A stretch of 64,000 nucleotides of DNA from positions 1,353,198,050 through 1,353,262,049 of the forward strand of contig OY856411.1 in NCBI GenBank assembly GCA_963693085.1, given 5' to 3'. This document shows positions 47,825-59,127 of the stretch, piece after piece; position 1 is the first letter of the stretch, and each line of letters starts with the position of its first letter. The notes beneath the pieces were generated by a model, which worked only from the letters and a program-made list of their open reading frames with translations, ran no database searches and had not been told where the DNA came from. Made by a program: the position numbers and the translations under genes. Source of the DNA: Alisma plantago-aquatica. Lineage: Eukaryota; Streptophyta; Magnoliopsida; Alismatales; Alismataceae.

Positions 47825-49379
47825 TGGTGCGTCTACTAGAGGTGATACACACTAGCCGATTTGACTCGACTAGATGTGCCCCATGAGATTGAAACACACG
47901 TGTGGGTTCACTTTTGATATTTATAAGACCTAAACTAACACACCTATGTCTACTAAAACAACTACACCCGTAAGTGCACGGGGTCGTGTCATAGTATAGG
48001 AGGGCAGCAAGTATAGGGTCAATCCACTGGGAGAAGAGGGGGCACTAGAACTAGGTTTAGTTTCATTGGGTTCCTACTGCGGAGACTAGGGTTAATTGTT
48101 TGAAGGTTGTTTTGATTGTTAAACTACTATGAAAAAATGAGGATTGAAAGGCAAGAATGAAATCTACATTAACCCAAGGCTAGATTAAGGTTAAACAGGC
48201 AGGAAAGGATTGAGCTAGGTATGAAAGGCAAATTAGACTAAGGCAAGTAAGAGAGAAGCAAAAGAGTAATTAAAGAGCTAAACTATCATGAACAAGGCAA
48301 GAACAAAGTAGGAAGCTAACTAAGCAAGTAAAGAACTAACTAAGCTAAGCAAGCACAAAACTAGGGTTTTAAGAAGTAAATAGAGGTATGGGTTGTTTAA
48401 GGATATGAAATTATCACTTAAGTTGGGGGTGACGTATGAACATTATGATTCCATTTAGATTATCCAAACTAAACAACAAGTTAGAGTCTAATGAATTAAC
48501 CTAAGCTACTAACTGGCCATGGATATGCTAGGTTGTGTGTAGGGGAAATAGTCCCTAACACCCCTACTACCCGTACGAGGCTCAATTGGGTTAGGGATTA
48601 GGTTTAATTCAAGTAGAGTCTAATCAAGTCTAGGTTTCTAGATTATACATTCCTAAGGCAATTAGGGGCCGAGGGTAGTAATGGGGAGGTGAAATTAGGG
48701 ATTTGGACCCCAATTCCCCCACATTCTATCCCTGAGAAGGCTCCATGCTAATTGCACTAGAATTATCTAATCTAGCTACTTAGATCTCTCACTTAGGTTT
48801 AGGTAGATTGATTAGAATGTAGGAAGATGGGAGGCAACCTAGGGATCCAAGAATTGGACCTAGGGGCAAATCCCAAATTTCATACATATTAGCAATTTGC
48901 CTAAATTCCTAGGTGATTTCGAACACAAACCAACAAGCAATTCATGGAGAATGAGATGCAAATAGAATATAATAATTAGAAAATTGAATTACAATATTTA
49001 CATATCATTTTCCCCCAACATGGTATCAAAGTAACATAATTTTCCCCAAACAACCCACCCAAGGGGGCCTAGCTACTCATGGAAATGGAAAATACAAAAA
49101 TCAAAGAGAAAGAGGTAGAAGAAGCCATGGAGCTCAATGTAGATGAAGAAATCCTCCTCTCCAGTAGTTGTAAGACGTCCTCCTCTCTCCTCCAAGGTGA
49201 AAGGATATAGAATGAAGGGGATTATGGGTAGGAACTAGTATAAACTAGTGTTTTTGAGGTGGAAATGGTGAAATGGAGTGGAATGGAGGTGGAAATGGAG
49301 TGGAATGGCTAAGGGGTGAAAATGGGGAGTTGGAAGGTAGCTAGGGGTGGCCAGCCTCATACCCCATCCTCCACCTAGG

Positions 49380-49387
49380 TATATATA
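49380..49387 (-). promoter_or_regulatory. TATA box of the Z 3' LTR
   Basis: The palindromic TATATATA sits in CCACCTAGG...AGGTG context and is conserved at 58310-58317 in the 5' LTR. The 5' LTR copy would drive the element transcript. Confidence 0.6.
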
Positions 49388-49439
49388 GGTGTGGGGGTAA
49401 GTAGGGGAAAAATGGGTAAAGTAGTGAAAACTAGGTGGG

Positions 49440-49860
49440 TTTTGTGAATAGCACGGTCGTGGTATGTCACCACAGCCATGGTGGGTAGGGGTGAGCACGG
49501 CCGTGGTAGGGTAGAATGGCCGCATCCATTAAAATGGAAAAATCACAGGGTTTTGGTCCATTTTGGGCTGAAATTTCTACGGCCATGGTGGTGTAAGGGT
49601 GCCACAGTCGTGGTGATTGGCACGGCTGTGGTGAGCTGGGTAGAGGTGGTCGTGGTGATGTACCATGCCTGTTCTGCTTCTATGTAGCACGGATGGTATG
49701 TGCAGCACGGTTGTGGTGGTTGTCTCTGGCATGACCATTCTTGGTTGTATGGTCATCGTGACTTCAACTTAACTTGGGGTGACTCTGTTGGTTTGCATGT
49801 GACCTAGCACGACCGTCCTGTGGGACCACGATCGTGTTGGGTTCTGGATCAGCACTTTGA
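49440..49860. repeat. CpG palindrome array (CACGGCCGTGGT-type) in the Z 3' LTR
   Basis: CACGG(T/C)CGTGGT and decayed forms (CCACAGCCATGG, CACGGCTGTGG, CACGACCGTC) recur at roughly 20-40 base spacing, more than ten times. The array lies directly upstream of the TATA box in the direction of transcription. The 5' LTR has the matching array at 58395-58815. Confidence 0.75.
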
Positions 49861-50162
49861 CTCTGTTCTTTGTATTTGCTTAGAGACCTTTTCTTTAAAT
49901 GATCTTTAGCCACTAGGGTTAGGTTGAGGGAGCATCATACTTCACTTTGGGTCTCTCTAAGGGCAGAGGAACCATAGGATCACTTTTTCTCTCTCTCTTC
50001 CATCAAATGTGGTCCAAATTCCTGAAAAACATATAAATAATGTCCATAAGTGCATTTTATACAAATAAGCACATTGGAAGGAATAACATATAATTTAATA
50101 GGTATAGATGTGATTAAAGAGAAATATAACACAAGATGAAGCCCTAAAATAGGGCTGGATCA

Positions 50163-50180
50163 CCACCCCAAACTTGAAAC
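50163..50180 (-). other. Polypurine tract of element Z
   Basis: The minus strand reads GTTTCAAGTTTGGGGTGG directly before the LTR start TGATCC. TTGAGGTCAAG lies a little upstream, as in the related PPT blocks. Confidence 0.8.
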
Positions 50181-51985
50181 ATACTTGACCTCAAGTATGG
50201 TCTAACTCAATCTCTCTACAAATTTTCCACAAACAAGAAATGACAAATGCAATGTAAAAGATGATTATTACTGAATGGGATCAAAGATGACCGAGTACAT
50301 GCATGTCACATCTCTCCTCCCCTACTTTCGCAATATAATCATGAAAAGAGCACAAAGCACATGAACTTCAAATATAGCGCATAGAATACAAAAGTTCTCC
50401 ATATTTCTTCCATAGAGTTCTGGGTAAACTGTTTCATGTTGGTGTTAACCAAGGACAACTAGGAGTAGTGTTTCACATTCATGCATTCAATCTTATGCTT
50501 CAAATCACACCAAATGACCCACGTGGATGCGGAAAAGGGCAAAATGAGCTAGTTTTATGTTTCATAGCTCAAGGGGTATGAAAGTGGAAGAAAGGGTTGT
50601 GGTAAAATTTTTGGAATGTTTTTACACACTCATCTTTGCTTTATTTGAATGCTCTTAAACAGGAGCATCCTTTTATTTTGCTTTTTCTTTTTCTTCTTTT
50701 TCTTTTCTTTTTTTCTTGCCCTTGGTGTATGTAGGGAATTTAGTGGATAGAGAGAAGTGAGGAGATAAAGATATGGCCACCCCAAACTTTTGGAGGTGGC
50801 CAAGGTTGATTATGTGCACTTGGGCATCTTTTTTTGAGGCAGAGGGGTATGAATATGGTGGAAGAATAGTCAGATCAAAGATGGTTCATTGGTATGATTC
50901 TCCACATAAGATATCCTACATGAAAATTAATCAGATACTTCACCCTAGATATCACACCACATGAATGAACAAGATGAAATTGATATATCAATCAAGTGAT
51001 TCCACAAACACTAACTGTTCAAAGCTTGCTCAACTCACAATTCGACCAAAATAATCACAATCCTAAGAGAGATGATGCACATGTAAAAAGTCAAACATTG
51101 ATACCACTTAGCAATAAAGCATGACATTTCACTTACATTTGTCAAAGGTCATCATTTTTACTCAAAACAGAAGCGATTGGGTCAAAACACACTTTTTAGA
51201 TAAGAAATCTCAAATTTGGGCAAAATTGGCCAAAATAGTGCCAAGTTTCCTCCAATCACATCTACTCCTATATTATTGAACTTAAAACAACAAACAAACA
51301 AATCCTAGCTAAAACATGCAAAAATTACCCAAAAATCTACATGATAAGCAATGCATGGCAAAAATGCCAAAATTTGAAAAATTACGCAAAAATGGCAAGA
51401 ATACAAACTACATGGCATGCAAGTATGCAAAGAAGTAAAATCTAAACTAGAAAGAAAGACAAGCAAAAAGGAGAAAAACAACAAACAAAAAGTAAATAGT
51501 AGGTGAGATGTAAAAAAAAAGTGAAAATGAAAATAAGGGCATACCGAACTACCACCCCAAACTTTTGAATCATGTTGTCCTCAACATGACACTAAAGTCT
51601 ATGATGATAGGGTAGACGATCATTGTGGTGGTGGTGGAGGTGCTCCTCATTGTCTATAATAGGTTCCCTAGTAGTCTGACTGTGGAGGCAGATAGCTGCC
51701 CTGAAAAGCTGATAAAGAACTCCACCAGTCTTCACCCCACTATGGGTTCCTCTGGGCCCGGGCATTCTGAAACTAGTAAAGGTGGTTAACCTGGTAGTGC
51801 ATCTACTGATGGTCCAACCACATGGTATCTTGTGTATATTGAATGCCCTCCTGTGCCTGTAGTATCCTCTCCTATGTCCCCTGAATAATCTCATGTTGTG
51901 CATGAATGGTACCCATATCATATGCATTCATTGAACGTTGTTGTGGCTCTGACGCCCCTATCCTCTCCTCTCTTTGCCTCACCTA
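50181..51985 (-). other. Non-coding 3' internal region of element Z
   Basis: AT-rich with no supported gene. It contains two extra PPT-like motifs on the sense strand, at plus-strand 50777-50793 and 51551-51567, each an (A)AAGTTTGGGGTGG match. A pyrimidine-rich tract lies at 50660-50720. Confidence 0.65.
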
Positions 51986-52948
51986 TCACTCTGCTCTTTC
52001 CTCTACCACCCATCTTAGCTCATCTGCCTGCAAGGGTTCTCCTAGACCCCCTGTAAAACTCACCTTAGGGTTTTCCTCTCCTCTGGGGTTCTCTTCCTCA
52101 TACCTCCTCAATTTTTCCAAAAAATCATGCGTTGGTCCATACTGTGCCATGAGGGGTGTAGTATGGTAAGGCAGATCCAATGTGACCCCTGGGTAAGGTG
52201 GGTTGACTTGGTAGATGATCTTCTGATCCATAATTGTAATCATGGAAGAGCGAGCCAAGTAGTGCAAGTCAACCAACTTTCCACCATCTACCTTTGTATA
52301 GCCTTCCATATCATGTCCTAAGGTAGAGGCTATGGATGTCACAATCCCTCCCATTACAAATGGATTTGTACTCTTAGACGGGATTGTCGTCATGTGCTCA
52401 ATAAGTAACGCTCCCAGGTTCACATGCCTTTGCTTAGTCATCCAACCAAGAACAAAAAGGTCTTTCTTTATGCATCTGCCTTGGTTCTCGTACCTGCCAA
52501 AGATGGTGTTGGGTAACACCTTCTGAACATAGAAGAGGTATGGATTGTGAATAACACTCGTCTTCAATTTCCCCACTACAAAGGTACTTTGGCCGGTGAA
52601 GCATTTCCACATTGCTGGATATGTGGAACTGGAATCATTTTCTATCCTTTCTCCATCAAGGAGGGATACCATCTCCTCACTTGGGGCAAAAATGTGATTT
52701 AGCATCTTTGATGTTATCTTCCACCTCTTGTCCCCAATCATTACTTTAATGGCATTCTTTCCATCATCAGTTTCTTTCTCTAGCGTAGTAAAAAATTGTT
52801 GAGTCAGCTTGATGTAGGACTCTTGCTGCAGTGTTAGGGTCTCAAACAAGATCATCTTCTCCATCAGTCCCTGAAAGTAGACGTAGAAGCCCATAGCCTC
52901 CATCGTTGCTTGGCATGCATAGCGAGTTGCCAATACTTTGCGTGTCAA
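51986..52948 (-). CDS. Athila ORF1-like protein of element Z
   Basis: 320 codons without interruption, the longest intact frame in the window. The pattern of short motifs resembles the plant retrotransposon ORF1 (ATHILA) family, whose function is unknown. HLDCLTRKVLATRYAC lies around and upstream of the Met, followed by GLMEKMILFETLTLQQESYIKLTQQFF (about residues 28-54), an IKVMIGDKRWKITSKMLNHIF region (about 67-87), and a later NLGALLIEHM/GGIVTSIASTLG region (about 176-217). The frame is open upstream to about 53040 without an ATG, so the Met at 52948 may be internal and the true N-terminus lost or shifted. The C-terminus is Glu/Arg-rich. It lies between the protease and the PPT, the usual place for extra ORFs in this lineage. 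Confidence 0.7.
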   Translation of the reverse strand: MTRKVLATRYACQATMEAMGFYVYFQGLMEKMILFETLTLQQESYIKLTQQFFTTLEKETDDGKNAIKVMIGDKRWKITSKMLNHIFAPSEEMVSLLDGERIENDSSSTYPAMWKCFTGQSTFVVGKLKTSVIHNPYLFYVQKVLPNTIFGRYENQGRCIKKDLFVLGWMTKQRHVNLGALLIEHMTTIPSKSTNPFVMGGIVTSIASTLGHDMEGYTKVDGGKLVDLHYLARSSMITIMDQKIIYQVNPPYPGVTLDLPYHTTPLMAQYGPTHDFLEKLRRYEEENPRGEENPKVSFTGGLGEPLQADELRWVVEERAE

Positions 52949-54237
52949 GCAATCCAGGTGCTTAGGCTCCTTTGCCCTACCGGTAATGACCTCAGGCTGT
53001 GGAAGGGGACGGTGTGGCGTTATCTCATGCTACTCAACATCGGGCATATATGCATCATCTTCATCATCAAGCATGAGCCGCTGACATGGTCATGGCTACG
53101 GCTCGGGTTGCGGTCGTGTTGCCGAGGAGACGGACGGCCGTGCGGATGAAATTGATGGCCGTGCAACTATAGCAGAGGGTCTCTCAGATGAGACAGAGTG
53201 CTGGGAAGTAGATGGCGGTGGCTTCTATGATTACGCTATCCCCCGTTGTGGTTGTGCGGAGACCTCTTCTATGATAGGATCTACTATGGCATCCAATTTG
53301 ACCTCCGTCAACTGGGGGTGGTTGTTCCTTGCTTTCCTTTGGTAGGGGATGACACCCATAGTCTTCTCTACCACTTTCCTTGCAAGCTTCTTCATTCTTT
53401 CTCAAAAATGGAAGTGAAATTAGAAGATTTCAGATTTCTCCGAAGAACGGGACTGTTGGGGTGGAATGGAGAGAAAGTGGTGATTTTTTGGATGGAAATT
53501 GGTGGAATTTGGAGATTAATGTAGTGGAAATGGTAGGGGAATGATTGGGAATGATTTGGGAGTGATTTGGTGAAGAATCGAGGGATGTAGAGGGTGGGTG
53601 TACCACTGCACGAGCACTAGGGCGCGGAGCATGACCATTCTGTTCTTCAGAGAAATGAGCAAGTGAATAGAAATTTTGCAAAATTCTGACTTAAGTTGTT
53701 GGAATCGGGCTGCGACATGGCCGTGCTGCGTGATGCGACTGTGGTGGCTTCATGTACCATGACCATGCTACCTTACACGGTCGTGCTACCCTGGTTCTAC
53801 ACTTAGTTGATTTTCTCATTTTATGATGATTTCTCTGTTGAATGTGAGTGTACCACCACGTCCGCTCTGTTATACCATGACCATATTGGGCAGTGTAACA
53901 GCAGTATGACACTCAAATCTTGTTCAAACATCAAAACATTGATCTCATGTTGATTTTCCACTGATCCTTTGTCAAAATTTCATCTATTTCTCTTCATTTC
54001 ACTCTGTTCTCACCTACACATCTCAAAACTATAAAAAAACTATCAAATACAAGTGTGTGTGTGTTTTCTTGGAAAAATGTAAAAACAAAGCAAAAGTCTC
54101 AAAAATGTAGGTTGGGTCAAAAATTCCCAAACCTAGGTGGGTTCCCTCCCAGAAGCACTAAATTTCTTGCCTTCAACTAGGCTTCTTGGTGATTCTTCAT
54201 TCATTCATCCATTTGGAATTCTCATGTGTCCATTCTT
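52949..54237 (-). other. Interval between ORF1-like gene and protease in element Z
   Basis: In an autonomous element RT, RNase H and integrase would lie between protease and the 3' ORF. Here only 1.3 kb is present and none of their motifs is seen. A second block of the LTR-type motif (ATGGCCGTGC, ACGGTCGTGC, ACCATGACCAT) occurs at 53640-53900 and more weakly at 53080-53165. The frames at complement 53184-53405 and 53430-53681 show no domain; the first may be a shifted N-terminal piece of the ORF1-like gene. Confidence 0.6.
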
Positions 54238-55557
54238 TCAAAACATGCATCCCTCATTTGCACTCAATCTGTTTTCCTCATCCCTTTCATCACAATACTC
54301 ATTACCAATTTCTTCACCTTGGTGTCCTCTTAAATGCCCATTTGGACTTGTGAAGTGATCATGTCCAATATCCCTATCTCGGACTAGCCGGGTTGGGGTT
54401 TTGTACATGTTGATGTTGATCTTCATGTCCATGAATGAGACTGTCATAGTGCCACTGCGCACATGAATGTCGGCATCAGCTGTAGATAAGAACAACCTTC
54501 CCAAGATAATGGGAATCTTCCTATCCTCTGGCTCCATATCAAGTACAATGAAATCCGTCGGGAACACCGCACCTTTTTCTTTGTCTATCATAACAAAGAC
54601 ATCATCCACTCTACCCCTTGGTACGTTTATGGATCTATCCACCAACTAGAGAGTGCAATGTGCCAGCTTCAACTTGCCTAAACCCATCTCAACATAGACA
54701 TTGTATGGCATCAAATTCACACTAGATCCCAAATCAAGTAAGGACATGTCTATGCGATGTCCCCCTATGTAACTTGGTATGAGTGGGGCTCCTGGGTCTT
54801 TTCTCTTCATGTGAAGTGAGTGTTGTATGATGGAGCTCACTTGTTCAGTCAATCTCACCTTCTTTGGAATCCTCCCTGTTGACCTTCTTTTCACAGTGCA
54901 TAGGTCTTTGACACACTTGGAGTATGATGGAATTTGTTTGATTGCATCCAAGAGAGGAATTTTGACCTTTACTTGTCGGAAGACCTCAAGAATGTCCATA
55001 TTGTGTTTTTGTCTTCTTTTCACAGCTGGGGGCTCATCTAGTGCTTCGAGAAATGGTGGCTCAGTAGCTATTGTCCCACTTGACTTAGCATGATCTTCTT
55101 GTGGTGTAGCATGAGGTGGAGCACTAGGACTCCCAATATCAACATGGGTTGGCAAATGATCATCTTCGACAATTTCAATCACAACATCACCACTCGACTA
55201 CCTTTGCCTTATTTTGTCACTCTTTCTTTGACTTGCGGACTATTCAAGTGTTTTACCACTCCTTAGAACTATCACATAACTACCTTGCTCATGATGGGGA
55301 GGGGGAGCATGTTGTGGTTGTGAAGGAGGTGGAGGTGACACCTAAAGTTGAAATTGAGGTGGAGAAGAAAATTGAGGGGGCAGAGAGAATTGGGGTTGGA
55401 AGGTGAAGTTTATGAAAAATTGAGGTGGTGAAGGTGGTGGGGGAGTGTAAGGCTTAGGATAGCCTTGAAAATGGTAGATGGGCTGCACTTGCATGGGAGG
55501 TGAATTGTAGAAAATTTGAGAAGAGGGCATGGGTCCACTTGCTTCATTGTAACTCAA
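54238..55557 (-). pseudogene. Gag C-terminus and aspartic protease of element Z
   Basis: One frame runs the full length with a few stops. It starts with a Pro/Gln-rich gag tail (55557-55342), then the lineage motif VLRSGKTLE (55275-55243), then a linker with KVKIPLLDAIKQIPSYSK. The retropepsin domain follows, with its active-site loop SLLDLGSSVNLMP (Asp codon 54733-54735). After one in-frame TAG at the CTL|LVDRS point it continues with VDDVFVMID, DFIVLDMEPEDRKIPIILGRLFL and MTVSFMDMKININMY, ending at 54238. The protease cuts the gag precursor. The active-site residues survive; the disrupting stop is compatible with a single C-to-T change of Gln. No RT follows. Confidence 0.8.
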
Positions 55558-55571
55558 GATGGATTTTGAAG

Positions 55572-56468
55572 CTAATTTTTCTTCTTGAAGAGAAAGTATT
55601 GAAGAGAGTTGTTGTATCTTTTCTTCAAGCCTTCAACATCTTTTTGGTCATCATCAAAGATCTTCAATCTAGAGAGAACCTCTTCCTCAAACGTTGAGTT
55701 GTAGCTTGGACTTTGCAGTTCCGAGTAGCTATAGGAGCATGGTGTCTTGACTTCTCCCTCAAAAGAACCAATGTAGCTGACTAGATGACAAGGACCATTT
55801 CCTCCTTGAATTTTCATGAGTTTCATCATTTCTCCCATAGCCTTCATCACTAGTACATTGGGATCACTAGAAATAGAAAGCTCACTAAAGATCCGACCCC
55901 CATCACAAACCATGCTAGAAGCTCGATTCCTTGAATTTTCTTCCAATTGCTCAAACAATGACCATGAATCCTCCAGTGGCTTTGTCATGAAAACACCTCC
56001 ACAAGAAGAATCTACTATAGCTTGATCCCTTGATGACAAACTGGATTAGAATTCTTGTACAAGATTCCACAAAGGTATCTCATGATGTGGGCACTCTCTC
56101 AACGTCTTTTGCAACCTATCCCAAGCATCATCGAACTTTTTATCATCCACTTGGATGAATCTCACAATTGGTCGACACATTTGTGTCATATTTGCAATAG
56201 AGTAGAAGTTCCTCAAGAATGTCGTCTTCATCTCACCCCAACTCATGATGTCTCTCCTTGGATCATACCATTCCTTGGCCCTATCCTTGAGTGAAAAGGG
56301 GAACAAGGTGAGCCAAATTGAGTCATCACTTGTCGTTGACGTTCTGAAGGTGGCACACATTTCTAGGAAGGCATCCACATGCTTGTAGGGGTTCTCACTC
56401 TCTGAGATATAGAAGGTGGGAAGGATCCCAAGAAGACTTGGAGGAATAGAAAATTGCTCCCCTTGCAT
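55572..56468 (-). pseudogene. Gag N-terminal part of element Z
   Basis: The protein would form the particle that holds the element RNA. The frame 56468-55572 is open except for one stop between 56046 and 56039. The first part has the retrotrans-gag core with ENPYKHVDAFLEMCATF, LTLFPFSLKDRAKEWYD, MSWGEMKTTFLRNFY and FDDAWDRLQKTLRECPHH. After the stop, SSLSSRDQAIVDSSCGGVF and LFEQLEENSRN continue the same domain. A frameshift near 55560-55572 leads into the gag tail and protease. The ATG at 56468 (MQGEQF) may be internal, since similar proteins are longer at the N-terminus. It is close to expressible: one stop and one shift. Confidence 0.85.
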
Positions 56469-56734
56469 TTGAGTGATTCTAGATGCAATAGGTGACTGGT
56501 AGTTTCACGACATGAAACAATCTTGTAAGGACTTGCGAGGTGCATTTTGGCCTTCCATCTTGTCTCCTCCCGAATGGCTTGTCACATGCACAAAGCACAA
56601 CCAAACAAAAAAAACAAGTTAGCAAACCAATATACACAAAGAATGCAAATAATAATGAATATAGAATAGCAATGATGAGGGTAGTAGGAAAAGTCAAAGA
56701 AAAACTAACTAGCTAGGTTGAGCGCCTCTACTCA

Positions 56735-56749
56735 CCGGTAGCGATGCCA
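56735..56749 (-). other. Primer-binding site of element Z (decayed tRNA-Asp type)
   Basis: The minus strand reads TGGCATCGCTACCGG, seven bases from the 5' LTR. It matches TGGCGCCGTTGCCGG at 11 of 15 positions and all four differences are transitions. Confidence 0.7.
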
Positions 56750-56756
56750 TAAAGCT

Positions 56757-59127
56757 TGGTGCGTCTGCTAGAGGTACTACACACTAGCCGATTTGACTCG
56801 ACTAGACGCACCCCATGAGATCGGAACACACAGGTGGGTTCACTTTTGATATTTATAAGACCTAAACTAACACACCTATGTCTACTAAAGCAACTACACC
56901 CACAAGCACACGGGGTCGTGTCGTAGTATAGGAAGGCACGAAGTATAGGGTCAATCCACAGAGAGAAGAGGGGGCACTAGAGCTAGGTTTAGTTTCACTC
57001 AGTTCGTACTACGGGGACAAGGGTTAAGGGTTTGAAGTTTGTTTTGATCGTTAAACTACTATGAACAAATGAGGAATTAAAGGCAGGAATGAAATCCACA
57101 TTAACCCTAGATTAGATTAAGGCTAAATAGGAAGGCAAGGATTAAGCTAAGTATGAAAGGCAAATTACACTAAGGCAAGCAAGAGAGAAGCAAAAGAGCA
57201 ATTAAAGAGATGAACTATCATGAACAAGGCAAGAACAAAGCAGGAAGCTAACTAAGCAAGGAAAGAACTAACTAAGCTAAGCAAGCACAAAACTAGGGTT
57301 TTAAGCACTAAAGAGAGTTATGGGTTTTTTAGGGATATGAACTTATCACTTAAGTTGGCGTGTGACATATGAACATTATGATTCCATTTAGATTATACAA
57401 ACCAACAAGTTAGAGTCTAAAGAATTAACCTAAGCTACTAACTGGCCATAGATATGCTAGATTGTATGTAGGGGAACTGGTCCCTAACACCCCCTACTAC
57501 ATGTACGAGGCTCAATTGGGTTAGGGATTAGGTTTAATTCAAGTAGAGTCTAATCAAGTCTAGGTTTCTAGATTAGACATTCCTAAGACAATTAGGGGTC
57601 GAGGGTAGTAATGGGGAGGTAAAATTAGGGCTTTGGACCCCAATTCCCCCACATTCTAGCCTTGAGAAGGCTCCATGCTAATTGCACTAGAATTATCTAA
57701 TCTAGCTACTTAGATCTCTCACTTATGTTTAGGGAGATTGATTAGAATGTAGGAAGATGGGAGGAAACCTAGGGATCCAAGAATTGGACCTAGGGGTAAA
57801 TCCCAAAATTCATACATATAAGCAATTTGCCTAAATTCCTAGGTGATTTCACACACAAACCAACAAGAAATTCATGGAGAATGAGATGAAACTAGAATAT
57901 AATCATTAGAAAATGGAATTACAATATTTACATATCATTTACCCCCAACATGGTATCAAAGTAACATAATTTCCCCCAAACAGCCCACCCAAGGGGGCCT
58001 AGCTACTCATGGAAACGGAAAATAAAAAAACCAAAGAGAAAGAGGTAGAAGAAGCCATGGAGCTCAGTGCAGATGAAGAAATCATCCTCTCCAATTGCTT
58101 TAAGACATCCTCCTCTCTCCTCCAAGGTGTAAGGATATAGAATGAAGGGGATTATGGGTAGGAACTAGTATAAACTAGTGTTTTGGTGGTGGAAATGGTG
58201 AAATGGAGTGGAATGGAGGTAGAAATGGAGTGGAATGGCTATGGGGAAAAAATGGGGTGCTGGAAGGTAGCTAGGGGTGGCCAGCCTCATACCCCAACCT
58301 CCACCTAGGTATATATAGGTGTGGGGGGAAGCACACTAGGTTAAGTAAGGGGGAAATGGGTAAAATAGTGAATACTAGGTGGGTTTTGTGAATAGCACGG
58401 TCGTGGTATGTCACCACAACCATGGTGGGTAGGGGTGAGTACGACCATGGTAGGGTAGAACGGTCGTGTCCATTAAAATGGTAAAATCATAGGGTTTTGG
58501 TCCATTTTGGGATGAAAATGCCATGGCCGTGGTGGTCACCAAGGTCGTAGTGGTGTAAGGGTGCCACAACTGTGGTGGTTGGCACGGACGTGGTGAGCTG
58601 GGTAGAGGTGGCCATGGTGATGTACCATGCCCATTCTGCTTCTCTATAGCACAGTCATGCTGTGCAGCACAACTGTGGTGGCTATCTCTGGCAGGACCAT
58701 TCTTGGTTGCACAGCTGTGGTGACTTCATCTTGAATTGGGGTCGACTATGTTGGTTTGCAAATGACCTAGCACGGTTGTTCTATGGTACCACGGCCATGT
58801 TGGGTCCTAGATCAACACTTTGACTCAGTTCTTTTGATTTTCTTGGAAATCTTTGCTTTAAATGATCTTTGGCCACTAGGGGTAGGTTGAGGGAGCATCA
58901 GACTTCACTTTGGGTCTCTCCAAGGGTAGAGGAACCCTAAGATCACTCCTTCTCTCTCTCTCTTCCATCAAGTGTGGTCCAAATGCCTAAAAAACATGCA
59001 AATAATGTCCATAAGTGCATTTTATACAAATAAGCATATTGGGAGGAATAACATGTAATCTAATAGGTATAGATGTGATTGCAGAGCAATATATCAAAAG
59101 ATGAAGCCTTAAAATAGGGCTAAATCA
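56757..59127 (-). repeat. Element Z 5' LTR
   Basis: 2371 bp, colinear with the 3' LTR. Length differences include a short insertion near 58330 and one near 58530. The TATA box is at 58310-58317 and the CpG motif array at 58395-58815. Confidence 0.9.
58395..58815. repeat. CpG palindrome array in the Z 5' LTR
   Basis: It has the same motif family as 49440-49860, with individual units mutated independently between the two LTRs (for example CACGGCCGTGG against TACGACCATGG). It lies immediately upstream of the TATA box in the sense direction. Confidence 0.7.

Larger units (their letters stand above)
47825..50162 (-). repeat. Element Z 3' LTR
   Basis: 2338 bp. On the minus strand it runs from TGATCCAGCCCTATTTTAGG to GTAGACGCACCA. 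The TATA box is TATATATA at 49380-49387. A CpG motif array lies immediately upstream of it (49440-49860). Confidence 0.9.
47825..59127 (-). mobile_element. Element Z: complete Athila-like LTR element without RT/integrase
   Basis: Structure on the minus strand: 5' LTR (59127-56757), PBS, gag and protease (56468-54238), an ORF1-like gene (52948-51986), PPT, 3' LTR (50162-47825). ATAAT is duplicated exactly at 47820-47824 and 59128-59132, and the empty site is visible in the paralogue at about 30425. Total length is 11.3 kb. No reverse transcriptase, RNase H or integrase is found anywhere in the 6.6-kb internal domain, so Z would depend on an autonomous partner. In the first 175 aligned LTR bases I count about 16 differences, mostly transitions. 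That makes it younger than its Q-block surroundings but not recent. Confidence 0.9.

Noticed and set aside
49235..49525. Minus-strand ORF of 96 codons in the Z LTR
   Set aside because: It spans the promoter and motif array of the LTR, is not preserved in the other LTR, and has a His/Pro-rich low-complexity composition.
55342..55557. Proline-rich short protein as an independent gene
   Set aside because: It is in the same frame as the following LRSGK motif and protease of element Z, so it is the gag tail.
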